Shown piece by piece: positions 45,601 through 54,532 of a stretch of DNA of 64,000 nt. The translations under genes and the position numbers were made by a program. Source of the DNA: CAKZNE01 sp964485405. GTDB taxonomy: Bacteria > Bacteroidota > Bacteroidia > Flavobacteriales > Schleiferiaceae. How positions within the stretch are numbered: position 1 is the first letter of the stretch; each line of letters starts with the position of its first letter. The notes beneath the pieces are model-generated. The model searched no databases, was not told the origin of the DNA, and saw only the letters and a program-made list of their open reading frames with translations. The stretch lies in contig CAZAJG010000016.1 of the NCBI GenBank assembly GCA_964485405.1, forward strand, positions 1 through 64,000, read 5' to 3'.

Positions 45601-48553
45601 TACCATCAATGCTTGTGACGATTCTGTTTTAGTAAACCGAACGATATACAACAATGGTCAAGGTCTTTTAAATTATGAGATAGGAGGCAGTGGGTCTGTT
45701 CCAACATTACAAGAAGTATTAGATACTTTCAGAAATGGGCATACCATGGTTACCGCTCAAATTCCATCCATCTATAACTTTTTTGATGGAATTTTCGGTT
45801 CTAGTATCGGTGATGGCGGTGGAGATATGTACGATGGCGGAAATTTTGTTTCGGTAGATGGTACTACTTTGCCTTATTCACATGACTTAGTACAGGCCTC
45901 AACCAGTTTAGGACCGGATGGAGAGTATTTCACTTATAAAGGAACAGGTATTTGGCTTTTTGCTGCGGATTTAGATGCTGTTAACAATTTTAGAATTTCT
46001 GGTAATTTAGGAGCAGATGGTTCAGGTAGTATTAGCGCAGCTATTTTGAACCATAGTATTGGTGGTAAAAATTATACTGGCTATGTAAAGAGAGTTTACA
46101 GTGCAGGCGATCCCTCTATTAATCACCTTATTATTATTGAGGATGATCCTGCAGTAAGCAGAACACACTTAACCACTACCAGCTTAGAAAATCACAACCT
46201 GAATGGTTTAGGAAATACAACACGCTTATATTACTTGCTTTACGCAGGTTCTGGAGGAGCTTTTATTGATAATGCAGCTACACAAAACATCATGAATTCC
46301 TTCCTTCAACTTGTGGAGCAAGCAGGAGCATTAAGCAGCTGGATAAGAGTGAACCCAGATTCTGCACAAGTTGCTGTGGCAGATAGTTCTGTTTTGGATA
46401 TTTGGATTAACTCTTCTGGATTACCTGCAGGAATTCACAATGGAAATATTACCATTGCTACGAATGATCCAGCTAATCCGAGAGTAGATATTCCGGTTAC
46501 ATTAACTCTAAATGGAGTACCCGAAATAATAGCAGATACCAATACTTGTTTGAGTTTTAATAATGTATTGCAAGGCTCTACCCTACAGGACACGGTATGG
46601 ATTTACAATGCGGGTTGCGATACACTTCAAATTACAAGTGCTCAAAATCAATTGAGTGAGTTTAGTGTAGCTACTCCACTACCCATTGATATTGTTGCAG
46701 GCGACAGTTTAGCGGTGTTGATAGATTTTACCCCTATAACCGTAGGAACTTTTACAGATACTATAACCCTACAGAACAATGATATTCCGGTATCCTTCTG
46801 TCTGGATGGTTCATCGCTTGGCGCTCCGTTAATGACATTGCCTGGCGATAGTCTGGTAACAGAGGTAAATAAGTGTCGTATCATTCAAAATGAATCTTAT
46901 ACCATTTCGAATATCGGTCAAGGTACTTTGGATTATGATTTGAGAATAGGAGAGTACAGAGGTTCTAATAGAGAGACTTACAATACCGTAGGGGCTTCTA
47001 CTTTCCATACCTTTCAAAATACACCAACCCAGGCAGATACTTTAGAGATTAAAGTAATTTTGAATGGAGATTTCGCCTCTTTTGGCCAGCGATCTACTTT
47101 ATATATAAATGGATTGTACTATGGTCAGGTATACGATAACAATGTAAGTACCCAGACCAACGACACAGTGGTTTTTACCATTTTTGGAGCGAATGCTGGA
47201 ACATATACAACGAATGATTCCATTCAAGTAGATTTATATAATACTTCTAGTGTTGGTGCTTTAGCCGGATCTTTTCATCAAATTGATATACGTGTTGTTA
47301 AAAACACCAACTGGGTTGCAGTAACGGGTTCAAATACAGGTCCAATTTTACCTAATGGTACTAAAACGCACAACTTTCTATTCAATACTGCCGGTTTAGC
47401 GGTAGGACGGTACGAAACTACTTTAGGTATCAATAACTCTCAAGGAAATGAACCTTTCGTAAATGTGCCTATAGTTATGTATGTTGTATCAGAAGAAAAT
47501 ATTGAGCTTTCTGATACCTGCGTAAACTTTTCCAACACATTTATTAATGATACATCTACTCAAGGTTTGGTGATTTATAATACCGGTTGCGAGCCTTTAA
47601 ATGTGAGCAGTATCATCAATACGAATTCAATTTTCCAGCTTTCACCGAGCAACGGTGTGGTAGGAGTTGATGATTCTCTGGTGGTTACTGTTGATTTCTT
47701 ACCCGTTTTACCGGGTAACTATTCAGGTTCGTTTATCATCAATAATAGCGATACCACCTTAATTGTGTGTGTAAATGGAACGTCAGTGGCTAAACCAATA
47801 GCTGGTTTTATAGCTTTTAACGACAATAGCTGTTTAGGTAAGTTTATTTTTCAAGATACATCTCAGTATGCGCCTACGGGCTGGCAATGGGATTTTGGCG
47901 ATGGAAATTTAAGTACAGCTTCAAACCCAACACACTTTTACCAAAATGCGGGTACGTATACCGTTACTTTATCGGTACTTAATGTAAACGGTGTAGATAC
48001 AACATCTACTACGGTTACAGCAAATCCATTGTTCGTAGATTTTGCCATGTCTAACGATACCGTATTAGTTGATTCTATTGTAAGCTTTTCAGATAGCAGC
48101 ATTACAGGTGTAAGCTGGTCTTGGGATTTTGATGATGGCAATACCGACACTCTTCAAAATCCAACGCATAAGTTTACCCAAGTTGGTAGATATGATGTAA
48201 CACTTACCGTTACGGATTCTAGAGGCTGTGTGCTTTCTATAACCAAAACGATTCGGGTAATTTCCAATATTGGTTTATCCGAAGCAGAAAAACTAGGCTT
48301 CAGTATGGATGTATATCCAAATCCAACAAGTGGTTTACTGAACTTAGAAGTTGATGCATCCAATGCGTCTTGGTTAAATGAGATGGAAATTCGATTGTTG
48401 GATGTTACAGGGAAAGTAATTCAAAACAATATTCGTATTACAGATTTGATTACTCCCTTGGATTTGACAAACTATCCTGCAGGTGTTTACTTTGTTCATC
48501 TTACAAGATCTGGACAATTGTTTGCCGCGAAGAAGATTGTACTAGAAAAATAG
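42662..48553 (+). CDS. T9SS-secreted protein with CUB, PKD and repeated Ig-like domains
   Basis: Extracellular protein of 1963 aa; the ATG at 42662 opens a proper signal peptide (ending TSAQ). The frame is open for a further 65 codons upstream, but those lack sense. Domains in order: CUB (residues 22-140, FCSGTLYDGGG...YVYLYDGVG), PKD (145-220, YEWHFGDGSTSTEDNPVHAY) and a LamG-like sandwich (275-455). Four units with the ...NTGCDTLDISS... signature of ASH/HYDIN-like folds are interspersed with other sandwiches. An unassigned ~200-residue block lies near 1013-1222. Two PKD domains (about 1720-1865) and a type A Por sorting tail (YPNPTSGLLNLEV...GVYFVHL) finish the chain. It is monocistronic with its own terminator. 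Probably an adhesin or surface enzyme scaffold; no catalytic domain was recognised. Confidence 0.9.
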   Translation: MKQLYLVLFLTLGWITTSAQNFNIRTDSGWDTTQFCSGTLYDGGGAVANYSTNSYGYFVIDPPGSETVSITFSQFDLGWGDYVYLYDGVGTSNYMGFYSGTTLPNSGNAILSTADAITIYFTSNYNGTGPGFTMDWTTNATAVPSSSFTVSNNNPAFSSNVNFTNTTSSGALYEWHFGDGSTSTEDNPVHAYNTSGSFDAFLVSTNCQGSDTSVMQSIAVQATPTFDVTPDTLFTTVNCGNTITSSLNINHTGGGTLLYDVEAREVGTNPYILKEDFESGLGSFTIDPTAGSSFTATTPQGTAASGMGYANITGFTNGYDGIYASFPSSQPEEISFHIFPQNTSFSGYISIGNSPDLTFQNMFYAYVNFGGQLRVSTWFGTFSYNINNNQWNHVELKNIDWTNNTYDIWINGSLAQAGIFFTDINTPDVNEVNVWSSSSSDFGFDDIEVLSQSVVPINIIPASGVLSSTNSNTISLSSSTAGMIAGTYQYDVLFTTNGAGSDSLITIPWIVDIIGSPTMNLDKNCIAYDTVFQNLTYSDSVQIVNTGCDTLDISSITASNSDFSITQSSLLVLPFDTSYLYLDFTPTTLGTFTDTLYLINNLSDTTICFTAVSEGAPIVSTDSSAYTVNYLGCPDSVPFSFEIINSGLSDLDWNISSKGVNSYFDDFENGFNSTLWQSHGSTSINGTCSRFSGANSLNFNGSSREARTNFLNLTAGDSIVFWAQPGNSSSPCEQPNSGENLFLEYSTNGFNWFSLGTVSYFNPAQFYRFTSPVTGSVQLRLRQFSYTTSSIDNYSVDDFRIGKATASDGNFTPKTASTPAGDTITVSGFFNTQDLLSGSYQRTVVISSNDPLDSIYSFDVTININGAPNLVYPMACLDMDSLVAGTTSIDSILIYNNGCDNLILSSFNTGTNDFNVLSSVNTLTPDDSMYVHVQFQPTSTLGALTDTLTINSNDTVAKICLLGIAKGAPLISIDTTTINVTINACDDSVLVNRTIYNNGQGLLNYEIGGSGSVPTLQEVLDTFRNGHTMVTAQIPSIYNFFDGIFGSSIGDGGGDMYDGGNFVSVDGTTLPYSHDLVQASTSLGPDGEYFTYKGTGIWLFAADLDAVNNFRISGNLGADGSGSISAAILNHSIGGKNYTGYVKRVYSAGDPSINHLIIIEDDPAVSRTHLTTTSLENHNLNGLGNTTRLYYLLYAGSGGAFIDNAATQNIMNSFLQLVEQAGALSSWIRVNPDSAQVAVADSSVLDIWINSSGLPAGIHNGNITIATNDPANPRVDIPVTLTLNGVPEIIADTNTCLSFNNVLQGSTLQDTVWIYNAGCDTLQITSAQNQLSEFSVATPLPIDIVAGDSLAVLIDFTPITVGTFTDTITLQNNDIPVSFCLDGSSLGAPLMTLPGDSLVTEVNKCRIIQNESYTISNIGQGTLDYDLRIGEYRGSNRETYNTVGASTFHTFQNTPTQADTLEIKVILNGDFASFGQRSTLYINGLYYGQVYDNNVSTQTNDTVVFTIFGANAGTYTTNDSIQVDLYNTSSVGALAGSFHQIDIRVVKNTNWVAVTGSNTGPILPNGTKTHNFLFNTAGLAVGRYETTLGINNSQGNEPFVNVPIVMYVVSEENIELSDTCVNFSNTFINDTSTQGLVIYNTGCEPLNVSSIINTNSIFQLSPSNGVVGVDDSLVVTVDFLPVLPGNYSGSFIINNSDTTLIVCVNGTSVAKPIAGFIAFNDNSCLGKFIFQDTSQYAPTGWQWDFGDGNLSTASNPTHFYQNAGTYTVTLSVLNVNGVDTTSTTVTANPLFVDFAMSNDTVLVDSIVSFSDSSITGVSWSWDFDDGNTDTLQNPTHKFTQVGRYDVTLTVTDSRGCVLSITKTIRVISNIGLSEAEKLGFSMDVYPNPTSGLLNLEVDASNASWLNEMEIRLLDVTGKVIQNNIRITDLITPLDLTNYPAGVYFVHLTRSGQLFAAKKIVLEK

Positions 48554-48575
48554 AAATAAAGACATATACAAATTC

Positions 48576-48603
48576 AAAAGACCTCTTTTTGGGGTCTTTT
48601 TTT
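48576..48603 (+). terminator. Terminator after the CUB/PKD protein
   Basis: AAAAGACCTC (48576-48585) pairs with GGGGTCTTTT (48591-48600), with one wobble pair, around a five-T loop, and more T follow. Confidence 0.85.
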
Positions 48604-48657
48604 GTGACATAAGTCATAGTATAAAATGAGCCTCTGAACTAATTTGGCTCAAAAAAG

Positions 48658-49179
48658 ATGGAAACTATACAAACGATTGAACGATTAATCTATAACCTCA
48701 ATATGGGCCCAGGTTATGAGGGAAACATTGAGTTAATCAAAGCAATTCAGTTAAACGATGAGGAGCTTGAAAGGTTTAAAAAACCTCAGTCTAAAGATTA
48801 TCAAAGAGTAAGAGTTTACGACACTCCTGGATTGGAGGCCATCGTAAGCTACTGGAAACCCGGTGACGTAGGACCGATTCATAATTATAACTTTCAACAA
48901 GGTTGGCTTAAAATAATGAAAGGAAGTTTAAGCCTTGATATCATAAGCGTTCATGAAAATGAGAAGGCGGAGATAACTACTCAATCAAAGTTGGTAAAAG
49001 GAGAAATAGCCATGTTAAATGATGGGATGGGTTTTCACCGCTTTGCTAATTACGGACAAGAAGAGTGTATTGTGATGCATATTTATGCGGATAAAATTCT
49101 AAAATGGAAGGTTTTTGATGAAGAGACTCAGCAGATCTCTGAAGTAGATGTGAAGTGTAATGAAAACTTGGATGTATAA
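48658..49179 (+). CDS. Cysteine-dioxygenase-like cupin
   Basis: Cytoplasmic cupin of 173 aa resembling type I cysteine dioxygenase, which oxidises cysteine to cysteine sulfinate with a three-histidine iron site. The first cupin motif reads YWKPGDVGPIHNYNFQQGW, with H75 present but Y77 where the family has the second histidine. The third ligand is likely H127 (MGFHRFAN). The length is at the short end of the normal range. Loss of one ligand suggests altered activity or a related thiol or other dioxygenase. The downstream gene, 35 bp away, is a TauE-type sulfite exporter, which supports a role in cysteine sulfur breakdown. A weak TGAGCC/GGCTCA hairpin precedes the start. Confidence 0.75.
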   Translation: METIQTIERLIYNLNMGPGYEGNIELIKAIQLNDEELERFKKPQSKDYQRVRVYDTPGLEAIVSYWKPGDVGPIHNYNFQQGWLKIMKGSLSLDIISVHENEKAEITTQSKLVKGEIAMLNDGMGFHRFANYGQEECIVMHIYADKILKWKVFDEETQQISEVDVKCNENLDV

Positions 49180-49214
49180 ATGAAGCTCAACAATAATCTT
49201 CCTATTATTGCCGA

Positions 49215-50021
49215 ATGACAGTTCTGGAAATCATTGGCTACGCTTCTGCAATGCTTATAGGTTTGGCTTTGGGATTAAGCGGGGCAGGAGGTTCCATCCT
49301 CACTGTTCCCATAATGGTATACCTTTTAGGAATAGAACCCATGATAAGCACTGCTTACTCCCTTTTTGTTGTTGGAAGTACGGCAATGGTTGGAGCAGTA
49401 AGGAACTTACGGCAGGGTTTTACCCGAGTACCGATTGCCATAGCATTTGGCATCCCTTCCATGATTTCCATTTTTATAACACGTAAGTATATCATTACCC
49501 ATATTCCTGAGCAAATAATGGATTTTGGAGGACTTGAACTGACTAAGAGTATTGCCATATTACTTCTTTTTGCTCTGCTTATGATTTTCTCAGCTGTACG
49601 TATGATTAAGTCAGGGAAGAGAAAAGAGATTCTTCTCAAGAGTGATGAGAAACCTAATTATTTGAGATTAGCCCTACAAGGGCTATTTGTTGGATTTTTA
49701 ACTGGATTAGTTGGCGCAGGCGGAGGTTTTTTAATTGTGCCCGCACTCGTAATTCTTGCAAAATTGCCTATGAAAAATGCCATCGGCACTTCTCTACTTA
49801 TTATTTCTGTGAACTCGCTAACGGGCTTTAGTGGAGATTTGATGGAAAGAGAGGTGGATTGGTCTTTTCTAATCCCATTTACCCTCATTGCGGTTAGTGG
49901 AATATTTATAGGTATGCGATTGGCCAGTAAAGTAGATGGACCACAGCTAAAAAGAGGTTTTGGCTATTTTGTTTTGATCATAGCTCTTTTCATAATCTCT
50001 AGGGAGTTATTCCAATTATGA
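49215..50021 (+). CDS. TauE/SafE-type sulfite/sulfonate exporter
   Basis: Inner-membrane protein of 268 aa with about eight hydrophobic helices in two related halves. Each half has the characteristic glycine motif (LALGLSGAGGSILTVP near residue 20 and LTGLVGAGGGFLIVP near 165). Proteins of this family export sulfite or sulfonates. It lies 35 bp after a cysteine-dioxygenase-like gene and likely removes sulfite formed from cysteine sulfinate. The ATG at 49215 gives a normal membrane start. The transcript ends at the hairpin at 50041-50064. Confidence 0.88.
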   Translation: MTVLEIIGYASAMLIGLALGLSGAGGSILTVPIMVYLLGIEPMISTAYSLFVVGSTAMVGAVRNLRQGFTRVPIAIAFGIPSMISIFITRKYIITHIPEQIMDFGGLELTKSIAILLLFALLMIFSAVRMIKSGKRKEILLKSDEKPNYLRLALQGLFVGFLTGLVGAGGGFLIVPALVILAKLPMKNAIGTSLLIISVNSLTGFSGDLMEREVDWSFLIPFTLIAVSGIFIGMRLASKVDGPQLKRGFGYFVLIIALFIISRELFQL

Positions 50022-50033
50022 GTCGTATAGAAT

Positions 50034-50066
50034 AAAAAAAGCCTGACTCACAAGTGAATCAGGCCT
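50034..50066. terminator. Terminator between convergent genes
   Basis: GCCTGACTCAC (50041-50051) pairs with GTGAATCAGGC (50054-50064), with one mismatch and a two-base loop. Seven A on the left give a good U-tract for minus-strand transcripts, so it serves chiefly the lipoprotein gene at 50106; on the plus strand the T-tract is short. Confidence 0.8.
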
Positions 50067-50105
50067 TTCCATTTGAGGGTGTATTTGGGTTGGTCTTTGG
50101 TAAAA

Positions 50106-50537
50106 TTATCTTTCGTTAAAGTTGAGTACCATAATGAGATTACCATCTGCGTAAAATTCGAATACGCCATTCCCTCCTTCTTCGTAAGCATGAAAATCCC
50201 AATAAAAGATTTCATCATCTTGAAACTCATTTTCATCTTCATCTACAATTCGTATTTCCCACATTTCGTCCGTTGCTAAAACTTCAGAAGGCAATACGGT
50301 AAACGTTGGTAAGTAAGCCGCATTTATTTCGGTATAGGTACTGAACTCCCAATATGAGGCAGATCTTCTTTTAAGATCAATTCTTAAGTCTGGAGCGCTT
50401 CGATCAAAGTCGTAAGGTAAATCTGGAAGGGCTATTACTTCGGCTCCTTTAAAGTATCTGTTAGGATATTCGTAGAACTCTTCTTTTACACAAGAAGAAA
50501 GGAAAATAATGGCCGCAAATAACAATAGCTTTTTCAT
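50106..50537 (-). CDS. Small putative lipoprotein
   Basis: Protein of 143 aa with a typical lipoprotein signal (lipobox LSSC, cysteine near residue 16), so it is anchored in the outer or inner membrane. The mature part is acidic, with an EDENEFQDDEIFYWDFHAYEE stretch in residues about 98-120, and looks like a single beta-rich domain. Similar short acidic lipoproteins are common and uncharacterised in Bacteroidota. It is a single-gene unit with its own terminator. No function assigned. Confidence 0.75.
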   Translation of the reverse strand: MKKLLLFAAIIFLSSCVKEEFYEYPNRYFKGAEVIALPDLPYDFDRSAPDLRIDLKRRSASYWEFSTYTEINAAYLPTFTVLPSEVLATDEMWEIRIVDEDENEFQDDEIFYWDFHAYEEGGNGVFEFYADGNLIMVLNFNER

Positions 50538-50742
50538 AACTGTACCATTTTAAAGTTTGGTGTTTAACTAAATTCAAAAATGAGGCCAAAAATTGCAAAT
50601 GGCTGTAAGTTTTTGATTTACAAATACTTGATAACTGATGTAAAAACATTCATTTTATTGTATACAATTTAAAATTTGTTGAAAATTGAATCGAAGAGGA
50701 TGTGCATCTTTGTATCCTAATTATTTGATTAATTATTCCCCC

Positions 50743-51780
50743 ATGTTTGATATTTCCTCCAGTAAGATTGAATCTGTTGTAGTTCATATAATCGGCAACA
50801 AATTGAAAGAAGAAGATTTGGTTTTGAGTCACGAGGCTTCTGGTATGGACGCCCCTACAGAGCAGGTAGTTTGGTCTTATGTGCATTCGGGTTTCAAAAC
50901 ACCAGATTTTTATCAGTTTACCCATCCTGTAGATCTGGAGATGAATGCAGCTTTTACCATTGCAAGGGATATTTTTAATTCACCAGAGAAGTTCTTACTA
51001 AAGTCGCAGCAATTAGCTACTTTACTTTATGAGGGTTCACAACATCCTCAAATAAAATCTGGAGAGCTTTTTATCATTTATTTTAAAGACCTTGGATTTG
51101 ATGGTTTATATGGTGATGCTATTGGTTTATTTAAATCAGAAAAGAAACATCCATTTCTATTTACCGAAGAAGCAAACTCTATTATAGATTTATTTACCTA
51201 CAGCGGGATTAATCCATCTAAAGTGGATAAAGCTTGTTTGATATTTAATGAATCGGAAGAGGATGGATATAAGGTGCTAAGTGTTGATAATGTAAATAAG
51301 GGAGAGGAGACCAAATTTTGGTTTGAAGACTTTTTAAAAATTAAATCGCGATCTACAGATTTTGCCAAGACTTCTTCAATAATGAATATGGCAAAGGATT
51401 TTATCAGTTTAGATTTAAACACGGAGGAGAGTTTAGAAAAGCCGGAAAGCATAGACTTATTGAATAAATCCATTAACTTTTTTAAGGAAAATGAATCCTT
51501 TGATCTAGATAATTTTAGCGAAGAGGTATTTGAGGATGATGAGGTAAGCGGGAAGTTTAAGAGCTATGCAAAAGAACGGCAAAAGGATGATTTGGTGGTA
51601 AGTGAGTCCTTTAATATATCTACACCAGCGGTAAAAAAACAAACCAAATACTTTAAGAGTATTTTAAAGCTGGATAAAAACTTCCACGTTTACGTTCATG
51701 GAAACAAGGAATGGATTGAAAAAGGAGTGGATGACAATGGACGAAAATTCTATAAGCTATACTATGAAGAGGAAAGCTAA
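50743..51780 (+). CDS. Nucleoid-associated protein, NdpA/YejK-like
   Basis: Cytoplasmic protein of 345 aa that fits the 37-kDa nucleoid-associated family (PF04245). It starts MFDISSSKIESVVVHIIGNK, has LATLLYEGSQHPQIKSGEL and FIIYFKDLGFDG in the middle, and closes with an acidic then lysine-rich C-terminal third. The frame is open from 50686, but the ATG at 50743 matches the family start and the upstream residues do not. Homologues bind DNA in the nucleoid; their precise role is poorly known. It has a divergent neighbour (the lipoprotein) and ends at a hairpin shared with the TonB-receptor gene. Confidence 0.8.
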   Translation: MFDISSSKIESVVVHIIGNKLKEEDLVLSHEASGMDAPTEQVVWSYVHSGFKTPDFYQFTHPVDLEMNAAFTIARDIFNSPEKFLLKSQQLATLLYEGSQHPQIKSGELFIIYFKDLGFDGLYGDAIGLFKSEKKHPFLFTEEANSIIDLFTYSGINPSKVDKACLIFNESEEDGYKVLSVDNVNKGEETKFWFEDFLKIKSRSTDFAKTSSIMNMAKDFISLDLNTEESLEKPESIDLLNKSINFFKENESFDLDNFSEEVFEDDEVSGKFKSYAKERQKDDLVVSESFNISTPAVKKQTKYFKSILKLDKNFHVYVHGNKEWIEKGVDDNGRKFYKLYYEEES

Positions 51781-51812
51781 ACTTCCTTATTATCAAACGA
51801 CAATAAGGAAGT
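51781..51812. terminator. Hairpin between convergent genes
   Basis: ACTTCCTTATT (51781-51791) and AATAAGGAAGT (51802-51812) pair perfectly around ten bases. It has no strong T-tract on either side, so termination efficiency is uncertain, but its position between two converging stop codons fits a shared terminator. Confidence 0.6.
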
Positions 51813-51823
51813 ATAAATAAGGA

Positions 51824-54070
51824 TTAATCTCTTTTTGCAATCGTATAGTACAACCCTATGTAAATGTTTCTCCCAAAAATGGGTCCCCAAGCAAAGTTGG
51901 TGTCAAATAGTATGGAACTGGTGTTTTCTCCTCTAAGAATAGGAGCAGTTGTTTGTTGAAAATTGAGCAGATTATCAACTCCGGCAAAAAGCTCTAAACC
52001 ACTTTTAAACTCTTTATTAATTTGAGCATTTATGGTAAAAAAGTCATTGGAGTAACCAGGTAGTCTAATGTCTACGGGTAAAGTAGCTGTACTCTGTAAA
52101 CGCTTTTTACCAAACCAATTCAGGGTAAGGTCAAATTTCCAATTGGTGGGGATGGAGTACCCAAAGTTTATAAAGGCTCTATGTTCTGGGATTAAGTAGG
52201 ATTGGTTCATACCTTCTATAAAATTGTCTTGAGCATTCAGGTATTTGTAGGCTAAACGAGTCTCTAATCCCTTAAAAATCTCAAAATCCAATTGAGAAAG
52301 AATACTCAAAGAATTACTCCCTCTTTGATTGAGAAAAAAGTAAATAGTAGGATCCAAATCCGCATCCTTAACCAGTTTGTTTTCAAACCATGTATAAAAA
52401 CCATCTACGGTAAAATCAATTACTTTGGAGCCTACTTCTATCTTTTGGGTAAGGCTTAAACCTGTATTCCAGCCAATTTCGGGCAGTGCGTCTACATTAT
52501 CAAGAAAGAACAAAGTACGATTGCTGGCTAGAGTACTTATATTTTCCATTATGTAGGTGGAGGTGCGCTGTCCTCTTCCTCCTCCCCATCTAAGAACGGT
52601 ATTGTTGCTAACCGTATATTTTACATTAACTCTTGGTGTAAAATAAAGGGCTTTAAAAAAGGAGTGGTAATCTGCACGTATACCGCCAACTGCGGTTAAT
52701 CGTTCAGATGGCTCAAAGGAATACTCAAAATAGGCTCCTGGAACAATCTCTCTTCGTTCATAAGAGTTTGCGGAAGCTAGACCAAAAACGCCTAAGTTCA
52801 CTTCCTCTTGAGTGCGATCGTACTGAAAAGAAACCCCAGTACGGTATTTATGAGCACTTGTACCTATAATGTTTTGAAAGATAGTATTGAGGTAAAACGA
52901 GCGTTGATTACCGTCATAGGCTCTTAGTCCAAATTCAGAATCTATAGCTTGATAACTTGCGGAGTAGATGATTCCAAAGCTTTTAAAAGGATTATCCTCA
53001 AACACATATCCGTTCTTTCCAAAAAATTCAAATCGCTGCCCTTTGGAATTATAGCCCCATAAGCTTTGTGAGGGGTTCTCCTCGTTTAAATAGCCTACTT
53101 CTCCACCTTGCCTATTACTCAAAATCATGCAGGCACCTAGTTGTCCTTCCCAGCCTTTACCATCGTTACTGAAATGCCACCTATTGGTAATATTCATTTG
53201 ATCACCAGTAGGCATATCTGCAAAATCATCGTTGTTTGCATCATTCACAAACGGTGTATTGCTGTAATGTAAAAGAAGCGCGCTTGAGGTTTTAGCATTG
53301 AGCCGGTAAGAAGAAACAATATTCCCTTCCATACGCCCGCCTTGATTCGCAAACCCATTAAACATGAATACAGGAGCCGTTTCCGGTTTATAAAGCTCCA
53401 CATTGATTTGGCCCGTTATGCTTTCATAACCATTTATTACAGAGCTTAAACCTTTTGTAAGCTGTATACTCTCTACAAAAGGGCCTGGTAAAAAGGAGAA
53501 GCCGGTAGAAGCATTCATACCTCTGGCAAATGGAATGTTTTCCCGTTGAATTAGAGCGTATTTACCGGATTGACCTAACATTTCAATTTGTTTGGTTCCA
53601 GTTACGGCATCTGCAAACGAAACGTCAACGGTAGCATTGGTTTCAAAGCTTTCGCTAAGATTACAGCAGGCGGCTTTTCGCAATTCCTTATTATCAATTT
53701 TGTAGGTCAAGTCTGGTCTTCGTAGATCTACAGAAGTAGCATCCACTTTTCCAACAACTTCCACGGCATTTAGCTCCTCTCCATTAGCTTGAAGAGCAAA
53801 ATGTGTTACTCCTTTTCGGGAGATGATAATTTTGGTTTGTGAAGAGTAGCCAATATAGCTGGCGGTCAACTTAGAAGCCCCTTTCGGTTTTTCAATAGTG
53901 AATTCGCCTTTAGCATTTGTTACAGCTCCAACCTCAGTTCCTTGCCAAAAAATGTTAGCTCCAACTAGAGGAATCTCTTTGCCGTTTTCAACTCCTTTTA
54001 TTGTACCACTAATTTGGGCATAGCCTTTTAGCCCCAATAAAAGGAGAAGAATGGATATACTAACTCTCAT
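51824..54070 (-). CDS. TonB-dependent receptor, metal-linked
   Basis: Outer-membrane receptor of 748 aa. A signal peptide (residues 1-18) leads to a carboxypeptidase-regulatory-like domain (20-100, ISGTIKGVENGKEIPLVGA). The plug domain (115-230) contains the segment KAACCNLSESFETN, with adjacent cysteines, which I associate with copper- or metal-linked receptors of this phylum. A 22-strand-type barrel ends in IGLYYTI. It follows the heavy-metal-associated protein gene by 8 bp and is third in a minus-strand operon with the HYC_CC_PP gene. I infer uptake of copper or another metal complex; the substrate is not visible in the sequence. Confidence 0.9.
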   Translation of the reverse strand: MRVSISILLLLLGLKGYAQISGTIKGVENGKEIPLVGANIFWQGTEVGAVTNAKGEFTIEKPKGASKLTASYIGYSSQTKIIISRKGVTHFALQANGEELNAVEVVGKVDATSVDLRRPDLTYKIDNKELRKAACCNLSESFETNATVDVSFADAVTGTKQIEMLGQSGKYALIQRENIPFARGMNASTGFSFLPGPFVESIQLTKGLSSVINGYESITGQINVELYKPETAPVFMFNGFANQGGRMEGNIVSSYRLNAKTSSALLLHYSNTPFVNDANNDDFADMPTGDQMNITNRWHFSNDGKGWEGQLGACMILSNRQGGEVGYLNEENPSQSLWGYNSKGQRFEFFGKNGYVFEDNPFKSFGIIYSASYQAIDSEFGLRAYDGNQRSFYLNTIFQNIIGTSAHKYRTGVSFQYDRTQEEVNLGVFGLASANSYERREIVPGAYFEYSFEPSERLTAVGGIRADYHSFFKALYFTPRVNVKYTVSNNTVLRWGGGRGQRTSTYIMENISTLASNRTLFFLDNVDALPEIGWNTGLSLTQKIEVGSKVIDFTVDGFYTWFENKLVKDADLDPTIYFFLNQRGSNSLSILSQLDFEIFKGLETRLAYKYLNAQDNFIEGMNQSYLIPEHRAFINFGYSIPTNWKFDLTLNWFGKKRLQSTATLPVDIRLPGYSNDFFTINAQINKEFKSGLELFAGVDNLLNFQQTTAPILRGENTSSILFDTNFAWGPIFGRNIYIGLYYTIAKRD

Positions 54071-54078
54071 GCTGCGAG

Positions 54079-54438
54079 CTAGTTTTCGTCTTCATGATCT
54101 TTTACCACTTCAGGATCTCTGTAGTAACAGCATTTATGAAGCTTATAATAATCTTCATCTTTAGCTGCTTCGTACTCTGTATCATAACCGGATAAAAGAA
54201 CCGATTTATTGATGTCCATTAAAGTGACCTTGGATGGATCATACTTCAATGAAAGCTCTTTGGTTTTTACATTCCAACTGGCTGTTTCCACACCATCTAA
54301 GTAAGCCGCTTTTTCAATAACACGTTTACACATTTGGCAAACTCCATTTACCACCAAAGAAGTATCCTGCTGGGCATAGGTAGGTTTAAAAGCGATTAGT
54401 AATAAAAGTACGAGGGTAACTTTAAAAATATTGTTCAT
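54079..54438 (-). CDS. Exported heavy-metal-associated (HMA) domain protein
   Basis: Protein of 119 aa with a signal peptide (residues 1-22, ending TYAQ) and one HMA fold. The metal-binding CXXC is CQMC near residue 36, followed by KRVIEKAAYLDGVETASWNV and the typical second helix. A further pair of cysteines (HKCCYYRD, near residue 105) may add a second metal site. In the periplasm such proteins carry copper or similar ions. It sits between the HYC_CC_PP gene and the TonB receptor, which suggests hand-over of the imported metal. Confidence 0.9.
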   Translation of the reverse strand: MNNIFKVTLVLLLLIAFKPTYAQQDTSLVVNGVCQMCKRVIEKAAYLDGVETASWNVKTKELSLKYDPSKVTLMDINKSVLLSGYDTEYEAAKDEDYYKLHKCCYYRDPEVVKDHEDEN

Positions 54439-54532
54439 GATATTAGTTTTTCGATTTTAGAATCAAATGATTATATAAATGACAGACAAAAGGTAATTTG
54501 AGCTTGAGTGAGCTCAAAAGCAAAGGTTTTGT

